Made by a program: the position numbers and the translations under genes
Notes under the pieces: model-generated
Told to the model about the DNA's origin: nothing
What the model saw: the letters and a program-made list of their open reading frames with translations, nothing else
Databases searched by the model: none
In this document: one piece after another, positions 26,575-35,404 of the stretch
Layout of the letters: each line of letters starts with the position of its first letter
Numbering within the stretch: the first letter of the stretch is position 1
Assembly: GCA_963811885.1 (NCBI GenBank)
Contig: CAWETB010000015.1
Location: 1,240,001 to 1,304,000 of the forward strand
Length of the DNA stretch: 64,000 nt
From: Gaiellasilicea sp963811885
GTDB lineage: Bacteria; Actinomycetota; Thermoleophilia; Gaiellales; Gaiellaceae
Reading direction: 5' to 3'

Positions 26575-27464
26575 AGGATCCGATCAGGGTCTCCGAAGAG
26601 GTCGACCACGCGCTGGCCGATCGACGCCCGGTCGTGGCGCTCGAGACGACGCTCGTCGCGCACGGCTTCCCGCCGGGGGAGGGCGTCGAGGTGGGGCTCG
26701 AGAGCGAGCGGCGCGTCCGCGACGCCGGCGCCGTACCGGCCACGATCGGCGTCCTCGACGGGCAGCTCCGCGTCGGGCTCTCGGAGGAGGAGCTCGGCCG
26801 CTTCACCCCCGACGCGCGCAAGGTCGGCCCGCGCGACCTCGCCGCCGCGATCGTGCAGGGAGCCGTCGGCGCGACGACCGTCGGCGGGACGCTGGCCGCC
26901 TGCCGCGCCGTCGGGATCGGCTTCATGGGCACCGGCGGCCTCGGCGGCGTCCACCGCGGCTTCCCGGATCCACCGGACGTGTCGGCCGATCTCGGCGAGC
27001 TGATCCGGACCGAGGCGCTGATCGTCTCGTCAGGGGTGAAGTCGATCCTCGACGTGCCCGCGACCGCCGAGCTGCTCGAGACGCTGGGCGTGCCGGTGCT
27101 CGGCTACCGCACCGACGACCTGCCGCTCTTCTATGCGGCGCACGGCGGTCCGCCCGTCTCGGCCCGCGTCGAGTCGGCCGCCGAAGCGGCGCAGATCGCG
27201 CACGCGCACTGGCAGCTCGGCCGCCACTCCTCGATCCTGCTCGGCCGCCCCGCCGAGGACAGCCTCGACGACGTCGAGCCGCTGATCGAGCGGGCGCTCG
27301 CCGACGCGCACGAGCAGGGCGTCGCCGGCCAGCAGGTGACGCCGTTCGTCCTCGCCTATCTTCATCGCGAGTCCGGCGGGCGCACGCTCGCCGCCAACCG
27401 CGAGCTGATCGCCGCCAACGCACGTCTCGCCGGGGAGGTTGCAGTCGCCTATGCCGCTCTATGA
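26571..27464 (+). CDS. psuG: Pseudouridine-5'-phosphate glycosidase
   Basis: PsuG reversibly splits pseudouridine 5'-phosphate into uracil and ribose 5-phosphate. The 297-residue product carries VVALETTLVAHGFPPGEG, VPATIGVLDGQLRVGL, AAAIVQGAVGATTVGGTL, GTGGLGGVHRG, SSGVKSILDVPATAELLETL and TPFVLAYLHRESGGRTL, all strong family segments including the catalytic Glu and Lys regions. GTG at 26571 overlaps the kinase stop. Its own end overlaps the next gene by 14 bases, so the three genes form one unit. Confidence 0.95.
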   Translation: MKDPIRVSEEVDHALADRRPVVALETTLVAHGFPPGEGVEVGLESERRVRDAGAVPATIGVLDGQLRVGLSEEELGRFTPDARKVGPRDLAAAIVQGAVGATTVGGTLAACRAVGIGFMGTGGLGGVHRGFPDPPDVSADLGELIRTEALIVSSGVKSILDVPATAELLETLGVPVLGYRTDDLPLFYAAHGGPPVSARVESAAEAAQIAHAHWQLGRHSSILLGRPAEDSLDDVEPLIERALADAHEQGVAGQQVTPFVLAYLHRESGGRTLAANRELIAANARLAGEVAVAYAAL

Positions 27465-28420
27465 CGCCGTCAAGGACCTGACACTCACGATCGAACGAGT
27501 CGAGCTCGAGCCGCACGTCCTGCCGCTGAAGCACCTCACCCGGAGGACGACCGTCTTCCACCTGCACGGGTCGGGCGAGGAGGGCGTCGGCGAGGACGTC
27601 ACCTACGAGGAGGCCCACCACCAGGACGTGGAGCTTCCCGACCTCACGGGCGAGCACACGGTCGACTCGTTCTCGAAGCTGGTGGCGGACGAGCCGGGCT
27701 ACCGCATCTGGGGCCTGGAGTCGGCGGCGCTCGACCTGGCGCTGCGCCAGGCGGGCAGCTCGCTCGCGGCCGCGGTCGGACGGGAGCCGCGTCCCGTCAC
27801 GTTCGTCGTCTCCCAGAGCACCGTGAAGGAGCTGCTCGCGATCTACCCCGGGATCCGCTTCAAGCTCGACGCGAGCGACAAGTGGACGGACGACGTCGTC
27901 GCGGAGCTCGCTGCGACCGGCGCCGTCGACGTCGTCGACTTCAAGGGCCTGTACGACGGCGACTGGGTCGAAGCGACGCCGTCGGCAGAGCTCTACGGCC
28001 GCGTCGCGGAGGCGTTCCCGCAGGCCTGGCTCGAGGACGCGCGCATCAACGACGAGACGCGCCCGGCGCTCGAGCCGCACCACGACCGGCTCACCTGGGA
28101 CTTCCCGATCCACTCGGTCGACGACGTCGAGGCGCTCGAATGGCCGCCGCGCTGCCTCAACTCGAAGCCGTCGCGCTTCGGGAGCGTGCAGCGGCTCTTC
28201 GACTTCTACGACCACTGCGCGGCGAACGCGATCGAGGTCTACGGCGGCGGCCAGTTCGAGCTCGGGCCGGGACGCGGCCAGATCCAGCACCTCGCGTCCC
28301 TCTTCCACCCCGAGATGCCGAACGACGTCGCCCCGAAGGAGTACAACGAGGGCGGCCCGAGGCCGGGCCTGCCGCAGAGCCCGCTGCCGGCCGCCTCGCG
28401 CCGATCCGGGCTTCCGCTAG
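27451..28420 (+). CDS. Enolase-superfamily enzyme of unknown substrate (probable C-terminal frameshift)
   Basis: About 322 residues. It starts MPLYDAVKDLTLTIERVELE inside the end of psuG. The barrel half resembles muconate-lactonizing and o-succinylbenzoate-synthase-like members of the enolase superfamily: FKLDASDKW (possible catalytic KxD), VVDFKGLYD, WLEDARIN, a second lysine in NSKPSRFGSVQ, and YGGGQFELGPGRGQIQHLAS. The general reaction would be proton abstraction next to a carboxylate. Near 28390 the frame shifts so that PPRADPGFR ends at 28420. The overlap with psuG suggests a role connected to nucleoside or sugar-acid breakdown; the substrate is not known. Confidence 0.7.
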
Positions 28421-28704
28421 CTCTCGAGCACCGACATCAGCGTGTCGATGTCGACGAGCTCGAGCGACTGCAGCTTGGCGCTGCCGCGCGCGCCGAGCGC
28501 GAGCGAGATCTTCGCGACCGTCGCAGCGTCGGGCGCCTCGACGATGTTGACGAAGTCGTACTCGCCGAGCGTCGCCCACTGGTGCAGGACCTTGGCCCCG
28601 AGCTCCTCGACGTCCTGGTTGACCTCGCGCAGCCGGCTCGGGTTCGCCTTCAGCGTCTGCACGCCCTGCGGCGTCAGGGTCGACAGCATCAGATAGGTCG
28701 GCAT
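28417..28704 (-). CDS. GYD-domain protein
   Basis: A 95-residue ferredoxin-like-fold protein of the GYD family, function unknown. It reads MPTYLMLSTLTPQGVQTLKA, then a middle part with WATLGEYDFVNIVEAPD (the family GxYD core) and ends LQSLELVDIDTLMSVLES. ATG at 28704 overlaps the stop of the preceding membrane protein by one base (TGATG), so they are coupled. The end overlaps the convergent enolase-superfamily gene. Confidence 0.85.
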   Translation of the reverse strand: MPTYLMLSTLTPQGVQTLKANPSRLREVNQDVEELGAKVLHQWATLGEYDFVNIVEAPDAATVAKISLALGARGSAKLQSLELVDIDTLMSVLES

Positions 28705-29375
28705 CAGCGGCTCCTCCTCGCTCGGGGGGCCGAGTCTACTCGGGCCGCCTGGTCGAAGTAGAGCAGCGCCGCGCCGAGGAAGAGCAACGGCGAGATGACG
28801 AGGTCGGCGACGAAGACCGCCGCCCGGACCGTGTTGTCCGCCTGCTCGCGGAGGAGGAATGCGAGCATGACGCGGGAGAGGACGAAGACGATCACGAGGG
28901 TCGCGAGCGAGCCGAGCGCATGGATGTAGTCGGCCCGGCACAGCTCGACCGCGCGGCGCAAAGCCTTCCGCGCCGGCGCGTCCTCGATCATCACGACCGG
29001 CACGACCAGGCCGACGAGCGCGAGCCACGCCACCGAGAGGATCGCGAACCAGGGGAAGAAGAACGCGGCCGGCAGGAATGCGGCCGTGCCGAGCACGAGC
29101 GCGCGGATCCAGGTCGTGCGGCCCGGCCTGACGTCGCCGGCGATCGCAGAGGCCCAGGCGAACGCGAGCGTGAACGCCGGCGCCGCGACGAGAAGGACGA
29201 CGATCCTCTCCGCCGTGGTCGATCCGACTGCGATCGTGTCGGCGGCAGCGAGCGGCAGCCCCAGTGGCAGCGCGAGCCGGTAGCGGCGGCCGTAGAGCCG
29301 GATCGCCTCCGCGACGACCTGCCCGACCGTGCGGGTCTCGGGCGGCAGCGGCGGCGGGAGCGCCTTCGAGCTCAC
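28704..29375 (-). CDS. Multi-pass membrane protein of unknown function
   Basis: A 223-residue protein with about six hydrophobic segments, including IVVLLVAAPAFTLAFAWASA, FFPWFAILSVAWLALVGLVV, ATLVIVFVLSRVMLAFLL and DLVISPLLFLGAALLYFD. After a Pro-rich start it has TVGQVVAEAIRLYGRRYRLA, a pattern seen in small-glycerophosphoryl-diester-phosphodiesterase-like or YciC-type membrane proteins. I cannot assign a function. GTG at 29375 overlaps the nucleosidase stop as GTGA. Confidence 0.75.
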   Translation of the reverse strand: MSSKALPPPLPPETRTVGQVVAEAIRLYGRRYRLALPLGLPLAAADTIAVGSTTAERIVVLLVAAPAFTLAFAWASAIAGDVRPGRTTWIRALVLGTAAFLPAAFFFPWFAILSVAWLALVGLVVPVVMIEDAPARKALRRAVELCRADYIHALGSLATLVIVFVLSRVMLAFLLREQADNTVRAAVFVADLVISPLLFLGAALLYFDQAARVDSAPRARRSR

Positions 29376-29908
29376 GCGCGGGAAGCTACCGCGACGAGCC
29401 GCGGCAGCACCTCGGCGAGAGTCGCGAACGCGTCGTCGAAGCGCCAGCGCGCCCGGTCCGGCTCGTCGATCTCGTTCGAGACGACGCGGACCTCGACGGC
29501 GGGCACGCCGGCGAGCTCACAGGCGCGCAGGACCGCGAACCCCTCCATCGCCTCGACGTCGACGCCGTGCGAGCCACCGACGCGCGCGCTCGTCCCGATC
29601 GGCTGCACCGCGGCCTCGGGGAAGGCGGCCTGCAGCTCTGCGAGGAGCCCGGCATCCGGGCGCGCACGTGCCGGCACGAACGGCCCCGCCGCGTCGCAGT
29701 AGACGGCCTCCGAGCCGATCACGAGACTCAGGGGCTCGAGCCCGCGCGCGCCCGCGATCCCGACGTGCAGGACGGCGGTCGGCCGCTCGTCCGCGAGCAC
29801 GCGCGCGGTCGCCGCGGCGGCCTCGACCGGCCCGATCCCGCAGATCGCCGTCCGCGCGCCGGCGACCGGAGCGAGCTCCCGCTCCGTCGCGGCGACGACC
29901 AGCAGCAT
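29372..29908 (-). CDS. Futalosine-hydrolase / MTA nucleosidase-like protein
   Basis: A purine-nucleosidase-fold protein of 178 residues. ATG at 29908 gives MLLVVAATERELAPV. Family features are the short glycine loop GIGPVEAAAATA, VLHVGIAGAR and VDVEAMEGFAVLRACELAG followed by VVSNEID, where the Met-Glu and Asp residues bind ribose and base. The closest match by pattern is futalosine hydrolase (MqnB) of the alternative menaquinone pathway. Methylthioadenosine or adenosylhomocysteine nucleosidase remains possible, and no other mqn genes are nearby. It starts four bases after pepF. Confidence 0.75.
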   Translation of the reverse strand: MLLVVAATERELAPVAGARTAICGIGPVEAAAATARVLADERPTAVLHVGIAGARGLEPLSLVIGSEAVYCDAAGPFVPARARPDAGLLAELQAAFPEAAVQPIGTSARVGGSHGVDVEAMEGFAVLRACELAGVPAVEVRVVSNEIDEPDRARWRFDDAFATLAEVLPRLVAVASRA

Positions 29909-29912
29909 TGCG

Positions 29913-31704
29913 TCAGTCGAGCTGAGCGGCGAGCTGCTCGGCCTCGTCGACGAGCGCGCCGATCGCGTCGAGGCCGGCCGACCAGAACGCGGGGTCGCCG
30001 ATGTCGAACCCGAGCCGCGACGCGAGCTCGGCCGGCGGCGCCGAGCCACCGGCACGCAGGAGGTCGAAGTACGGCTCCACGAGCGAGTCGCCCTCCTCGA
30101 GATAGCGCCGGTAGATCGCGAGCGAGAAGAGGTAGCCGAACGAGTACGCGTAGACGTAGCCCGGCACCTGGATGAAGTGCGGGATGTAGCTCCACCAGAT
30201 CCCGTAGTCGTCCGTCACCTCGACCGCGTCGCCGAGCATCCGGCGCTGCTCGATGCTCCAGAGCTCGGAGATGCGCTCCACGGTCAGCTCGCCCTCCTCG
30301 CGGCGGCCGGTGTGGATCGCGTGCTCGAAGCGGTTCATCGCGATCTGGCGGAAGACGGTCGCGACCGTGTCGTCGATCCGGCCGACGAGCAGGTCGAGCA
30401 GCGCGCGCGGATCGTCCTCGCGCTCCTTCAGCTTCTCGAACGTGAGCGCCTCGGCGAAGACGGACGCGGTCTCGGCGAGCGTCAGCGGCGTGCGCGCGTT
30501 CAGCAGCCCGAGATCCTGGGCGAGCGACGCCGTGCAGGCCGTGCCCGAGCTCGTGCGCGAGCGTGAGGACGCTGCGCCGCTCGCCGGCGTAGTTCATCAG
30601 CACGTACGGGTGGACGCCGGGAACCGTCGTCGCGCAGAAGGCGCCGAGCATCTTCCCGGGCCGGAGCGCTGCGTCGATCCAGTCCTTCTCGAAGAAGTCG
30701 CCGATGATCCCGCCCGCCTGCGGGGAGAAGTCGTTGAAGGCGCCGAGGACGATCTCCTGCGCCTCGTCCCACGCGATCGTGCCGCCGACCTCGGTCAGCG
30801 GCGCGAAGCGGTCGTAGTCCTTCATCCGGTCGAGGCCGAGCAGCCGCGCCTTCAGCGCGTAGAACCGCTGCGGGATGTCGTAGCGCGCCTCGATCGCGTC
30901 GACGAGGCTCTGCGCCGCCTCGTCCGGGATCTCGTTCGCGAGGTTCCGCGCCGAGATCCAGGTGTCGTAGTCGCGCAGGCGGTCCTCGATCGCCCGCTCG
31001 TTCAGGATCGTGTTGAGCACGTAGCCGCGCGTGCGCACGCCGGGGCGCAGAGCCTCGGTGACAGCCTCGGCGACCCGGCCGCGCTCCTCCTGCGACGTCT
31101 CGCGCGCGAGCTTCGCGAGCGCCTCGTCGAGCGAGAGGTCGTCGCCGTCGAGCGAGACGCTGAGGTCGGAGAGAAGCTCGTTGAAGAGCCGGCCCCAGGC
31201 GCTGACGCCGGTGAGGCTCTTCTCGGCCGAGATCTTCTCCTCCGGCTCGGAGAGCTGGTGCGGCTTGTAGCGGCGCTGCGAGCGGAGGACCTGCGCGTAG
31301 TGCTCGATCGCCGGGTCGGCGAGCAGCCGCTCGGCGACGTCGTCGTCGAGGGCGCTCCACTCGAGGTCGAAGAAGAGGAGCTCGGTCTCGATCTGCGTGT
31401 TCCGCTCGCGCACCCGCTGCACGAGCGCGCCGCGCGCCTGGTCGGTGCTGTCGGCGGCCTGGCGCAGCCGCGCGTACGTCTCGACGCGCGTCGACGTCGA
31501 CTCGATCCGCTCCAGCTCGACGACGGCGTCGTTCAGCTCCGATGCCGAGAGCTCACCCAGCTTGCCGCGATATCGCTCGCGGAAGGCCTCCGCGGCGGCG
31601 TGCGTCTCCTCCAGCTCGGACTCGATCCGGGGATCGTCGGGGCCGTCGTAGAGATCGGCGAGATTCCACTCGACGCTCTCGGCGCCGGTCGTGATCGTGC
31701 TCAT
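29913..31704 (-). CDS. pepF: Oligoendopeptidase F, M3 family (one frameshift)
   Basis: Cytosolic zinc oligopeptidase of about 597 residues. From ATG 31704 it reads VEWNLADLYDGPDDPRIE, then the long helical M3B region, and reaches the zinc motif LAHELGHGLHG. Just after this, near 30525, the frame changes (a one-base insertion or two-base loss) and the other frame continues LAQDLGLLNARTPLTLAE, then NRFEHAIHTGRREEGELT, YSFGYLFSLAIYRRYLEEG and the stop at 29913. Correcting it gives a normal PepF. It is followed at four bases by the nucleosidase and starts nine bases after the dehydrogenase. Confidence 0.92.
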
Positions 31705-31713
31705 GCCGAGAAC

Positions 31714-32920
31714 CTACCGATCCGCAATCCCGTGCGGAGCGCCGTATTCGGCGAGCAGCTCGAGGAACGGCCCGGGCGGGAACGCCTCCGGGCCGAGCAC
31801 GCCCGTTCCCTCCCAGCTGCCGTTCGCGAGCAGCTCGAGCGCGACGACGGGATTGAGCGCCGTCTGCAGCACCACCGCCTGGTGGCCCCACTCCCGCATC
31901 GAGTGCTCGTTGTCGAGCACGTGGTAGAGGTAGGTCGCGCGCGGCTGCCCGTCCTTGCCGGTGCCGGTGACGTAGGTGCCGGCGCACGTCTTGCCGCGCA
32001 TCCGGTCGCCGAGCGTCGCCGGATCCGGCAGCGCGGCGGCGACCACGTCGCGCGGCGCCACGTCGACGCCCCGCACGCGCACCGGCTCCTTCGAGTCGAG
32101 CCCGAGCTTGTGCAGCGTCCGGAGGACGTCGATGAACTCCTCGCCGAGGCCGTACTTGAAGGTGACGCGGTTGCAGTCGATCCAGCGCGGGATCAGCAGC
32201 ACCTCCTCGTGCTCGACGTTGACGCACTCGACCGGGCCGATCCCCTCCGGGAAGTCGAACACCTCGGGCTCGGAGAACGGCTCGGTCGTGTACCAGCCCC
32301 GGTCGCGCTCCCAGATCACCGGCGGGTTGAGGCACTCCTCGATCGTCGTCCAGATCGAGAACGTGGGCGCGAAGTCGTAGCCGTCGACGACGAGGTTCGC
32401 GCCGTCGCGCACGCCGATCTCGTCGATCTCGGAGAAGAGCTCGTCGCGTGCGTAGCGGGCGAAGACGTCCGAGAGCCCCGGCTCGACGCCGATCCCGACG
32501 AGCGCCAGCCTGCCGGCCTCGCTCCAGCGCTCGGCCGCGTCGAACTGGGCGTCGCCGAGCTTCACACCCGTCTCCTCGTACGGCCGCTCGGGATGAGGCT
32601 CGGAGAGCGTCATCGCCATGTCGAGGTAGGTGCAGCCCGCCTCGAACGCCGCCTCGAAGATCGCGGGGTTGAAGCGGGGGTCGACCGCGTTCAGGATCGC
32701 GTCCGCGTTCTCGGCTCGGGCGAGCGCCGCGATCGCGGCGGGATCGGACGCGTCGACGGCCGACGGCGGCGAAGCGGGGGTCGCCCGTGCGGTCGGCGGC
32801 GGCCTGCGCGCGCGCCGGGTCGACGTCGGTCAGGACCATCCGCTCGAAGAAGTCGCGGCGCTTCGCGACTGCGGCCACCGCGGCGCCGACACCGCCCGCC
32901 CCGATCACGAGAACACGCAC
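31714..32920 (-). CDS. Saccharopine dehydrogenase-family oxidoreductase (one frameshift)
   Basis: About 401 residues. GTG at 32920 gives VRVLVIGAGGVGAAVAAVAK, a Rossmann dinucleotide-binding start with VLTDVDPARAQAAA. Near 32764 the frame changes; the continuation is ASDPAAIAALARAENADAIL, then CTYLDMAMTLSEPHPERPY, VEPGLSDVFARYA and VTGTGKDGQPRATYLYHV. The family includes lysine catabolic saccharopine reductases and carboxynorspermidine synthases, so amino-acid or polyamine metabolism is likely but the substrate is open. A TAGGTT box ends 7 bases upstream. Confidence 0.88.
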
Positions 32921-32927
32921 GTGGGCG

Positions 32928-32946
32928 AACCTACCTGCGATAGGTT
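32928..32946. promoter_or_regulatory. Back-to-back leaderless -10 boxes
   Basis: Minus-strand TAGGTT (32928-32933) ends 7 bases before the dehydrogenase GTG, and plus-strand TAGGTT (32941-32946) ends 7 bases before the S9 peptidase GTG. The two boxes are 7 bases apart in a 33-base intergenic space. Their upstream promoter regions therefore lie inside each other's coding sequence. Confidence 0.55.
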
Positions 32947-32953
32947 TCGCGCC

Positions 32954-34891
32954 GTGGCAGGGATGCGGCCCGAGGACGTCTACCAGCTCACGGGGGTCAG
33001 TGACCCCCGTCTGCGCCCGAACCATGACGAGGTCGCGTACGTCGTCTGGTCGATCGACGGCGACGAGAACGAGTACCGCCAGTCGATCTGGCTCGCCCCG
33101 ACGGACGGCTCGGCGCCGCCGCGCCGGCTGACGGGCGGCAAGAACGACGCGCAGCCCCGCTGGTCGCCCGACGGCGAGCGGATCGCCTTCGTCGCGAAGC
33201 GCGGCGACGAGAAGGCCCGCCGGCAGCTGTACGTGATGCCGATGGACGGCGGCGAGGCGCAGTGCCTGACCGAACTCAAGGACGACGTCGGCGAGGCGGC
33301 CTGGTCGCCGGACGGGACGAAGATCGTCTTCTCCGCGCGCGTCCCCCACGAGGCGTACGAGGAGGAGGACGACAAGAAGCGCGCTCCGCGCCGGTTCACG
33401 CGGCTCCTCTACAAGCTCGACTCGGTCGGCTGGACGGGCGACCGGAGGCGGCACCTCTACGTCGTCCCCGCCGACGGCTCGGGCGAGGCGAAGCAGATCA
33501 CCGACGGCGACTTCGAGGACTCGCATCCCGTCTGGACGCCCGACGGCAAGAGCATCGCGTTCTCGTCGGCGCGGAACGAGAACTGGGACGTCGAGCTCAA
33601 GGGCGACATCTACGTCGTGCCCGCCGACGGCGGCGAGCCGACCCGGCTGACGCCGAACGACGCCGAGTACTACGCGCCGAGCTACTCGCCCGACGGGAAG
33701 CAGCTCGCCGTGAAGTGGGGCCCCGGCGGCTTCGACTTCCCGCGCCACACCCAGATCGGGGTGATGGACGCGTCGGGCGAGAACTTCCGCATCCTGACCG
33801 CCTCGCTCGACCGCACCTGCGATCCCTACCCGGAGATCCGCGAGCCCATCTGGGACGGCGACTCGATCGTCTTCGCGATCGAGGACCGCGGCAACATCCA
33901 CGTCTACCGCGTCTCGCCCGACGGCGGCGAGCCGGAGCTCCTCGCGGGCGGCGACATCGTCCTCTCGGGCTACGACGTCGCCGACGGCCGCGTCGCGCGC
34001 ACCGGCTCGACCGCGCCGAACCTCGGCGAGCTCTTCGTCGGCGACAAACAGCTGACGGAGATCGGCAAGGAGTTCGGCTCCGGACGCGAGCTGAGCGCGC
34101 CGGAGCGCTTCACGGCGACCTCCAAGGACGGCTCCGAGGTGGAGGCCTGGATCGCCCGCCCCGCCGGCTTCGAGGAGGGCAAGACCTACCCGGCGCTGCT
34201 GAACATCCACGGCGGCCCGTTCACCCAGTACGGCAACGGCTTCTTCGACGAGACGCAGGTGTACGCGGGCGGCGGCTACGCGGTCATCTATGCGAACCCG
34301 CGCGGCTCGTCGGGCTACGCCGAGGACTGGGGCCGCGCGATCATGGGCCCGGGCGACCTCGGCCCCGGCTGGGGCTCGGTCGACTACGAGGACCTGATGG
34401 CGGTCGTCGACACGGCGCTCGAGCGCTACGACTTCATCGACGCTGAGCGGCTGGGCGTCCTCGGAGGCTCGTACGGCGGCTACATGACGTCCTGGATCGT
34501 CTCGCACACGAACCGCTTCAAGGCGGCGATCTCCGAGCGCGCGGTCAACAACCTCGTCTCGATGTTCGGCTCGAGCGACGTCGGCTGGGTCTTCAAGGGC
34601 TACCACGGCGACTTCGTCTACGACGCGGTCGACAAGTACCTGCAGATCTCGCCCTGGACGTACGCGAAGCAGATCGAGACGCCGCTCCTCGTCCTCCACT
34701 CCGAGAACGACCTGCGCTGCAACATCGAGCAGGGAGAGGCGCTCTTCACGACGCTGCGGCTGCTGGGGAAGGACGTCGAGATGGTGCGCTTCCCGGCCGA
34801 GAGCCACGAGCTGACGCGGTCGGGGAACCCGATCCACCGCGTGCAGCGCTTCGAGCTCGTGCTCGAGTGGTTCGACCGCTTCCTGAAATAG
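32954..34891 (+). CDS. S9 family prolyl oligopeptidase / acylaminoacyl peptidase
   Basis: A 645-residue cytosolic serine peptidase with an intact frame. Residues 1-380 form a beta-propeller with repeated WSPDG-type blades (PRWSPDGERIAF, AAWSPDGTKIVF, PVWTPDGKSIAF, PSYSPDGKQLAV). The alpha/beta-hydrolase domain has NIHGGPFTQYG (oxyanion), the nucleophile in GVLGGSYGGYMTSW, the acid in LLVLHSENDLRCN and the histidine in PAESHELTR. GTG at 32954 is preferred because a TAGGTT box ends 7 bases upstream; ATG at 32963 is an alternative. It has no signal peptide. Confidence 0.95.
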   Translation: MAGMRPEDVYQLTGVSDPRLRPNHDEVAYVVWSIDGDENEYRQSIWLAPTDGSAPPRRLTGGKNDAQPRWSPDGERIAFVAKRGDEKARRQLYVMPMDGGEAQCLTELKDDVGEAAWSPDGTKIVFSARVPHEAYEEEDDKKRAPRRFTRLLYKLDSVGWTGDRRRHLYVVPADGSGEAKQITDGDFEDSHPVWTPDGKSIAFSSARNENWDVELKGDIYVVPADGGEPTRLTPNDAEYYAPSYSPDGKQLAVKWGPGGFDFPRHTQIGVMDASGENFRILTASLDRTCDPYPEIREPIWDGDSIVFAIEDRGNIHVYRVSPDGGEPELLAGGDIVLSGYDVADGRVARTGSTAPNLGELFVGDKQLTEIGKEFGSGRELSAPERFTATSKDGSEVEAWIARPAGFEEGKTYPALLNIHGGPFTQYGNGFFDETQVYAGGGYAVIYANPRGSSGYAEDWGRAIMGPGDLGPGWGSVDYEDLMAVVDTALERYDFIDAERLGVLGGSYGGYMTSWIVSHTNRFKAAISERAVNNLVSMFGSSDVGWVFKGYHGDFVYDAVDKYLQISPWTYAKQIETPLLVLHSENDLRCNIEQGEALFTTLRLLGKDVEMVRFPAESHELTRSGNPIHRVQRFELVLEWFDRFLK

Positions 34892-34924
34892 GCCGGACGA
34901 CCCCCTGGCGAAGGTCGCCCGGCC
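34891..34924 (+). terminator. Hairpin after the S9 peptidase
   Basis: GGCCGG-a-CGACC pairs with GGTCG-c-CCGGCC around a 10-base loop, directly at the stop codon and before the convergent small gene. No T-run follows. Probable GC-rich terminator. Confidence 0.5.
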
Positions 34925-34942
34925 CGCGCCGCTCCCTCCCCC

Positions 34943-35315
34943 TCAGTGAAGAACGAGGCGACGCCGCTCGCGGATCGCGGAGGCGCCGACGATCGCGAGG
35001 AGCATGACGAGTGCGCCGCCGAGCGCACCCAGGGCGGCGGTCGACCAGTCGCGATCGTCGACAGACGTCTGCTCGCCGACGCCGGGCCACGACCGGTCGG
35101 CACGCGAGTCCGGGTGGCTCGCCGCGCCCGTGGCCGCGATGGACATGTCGGACTGCTCTTCCGCGAGGTTGTAACGATCGAAGGGCGCCGGCTGGGCGCC
35201 GACCTGGAGCTGGGGCTGATATCCGTCGGGATCCGCTGGCTGCTGCCGCCGGCTGCGGCACGCCGATGCGCCAGTCGCGGCGCCTGCGAGATGCGAGTGC
35301 TGTCCAGAGCTTCAT
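34943..35315 (-). CDS. Small exported protein with C-terminal anchor (one frameshift)
   Basis: About 123 residues after correcting one extra C near 35285, which joins MKLWTALAS to AGAATGASACRSRRQQ. Then come DPDGYQPQLQVGAQPAPFD, RYNLAEEQSDMSIAATG, and a C-terminal hydrophobic helix (STAALGALGGALVMLLAIVG) ending in a basic tail IRERRRLVLH. So it has a likely signal peptide, a polar extracytoplasmic segment and a membrane anchor. I recognise no enzyme domain. It lies between the S9 peptidase (convergent) and the LAL regulator. Confidence 0.55.
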
Positions 35316-35404
35316 GCTGTCCGCCTCCTTTCCGGGTCTTCAACCCGGCTCGTGTCAACGAGTCCGAGGCTAGGAGGGTCGGGTCGCGCCGAAAAACGGG
35401 CGAA

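Noticed and set aside
31553..34837. A 1094-codon minus-strand frame covering the S9 peptidase
   Set aside because: Mostly antisense to the intact S9 gene. Only its final part coincides with the real N-terminus of the saccharopine-dehydrogenase-like gene.
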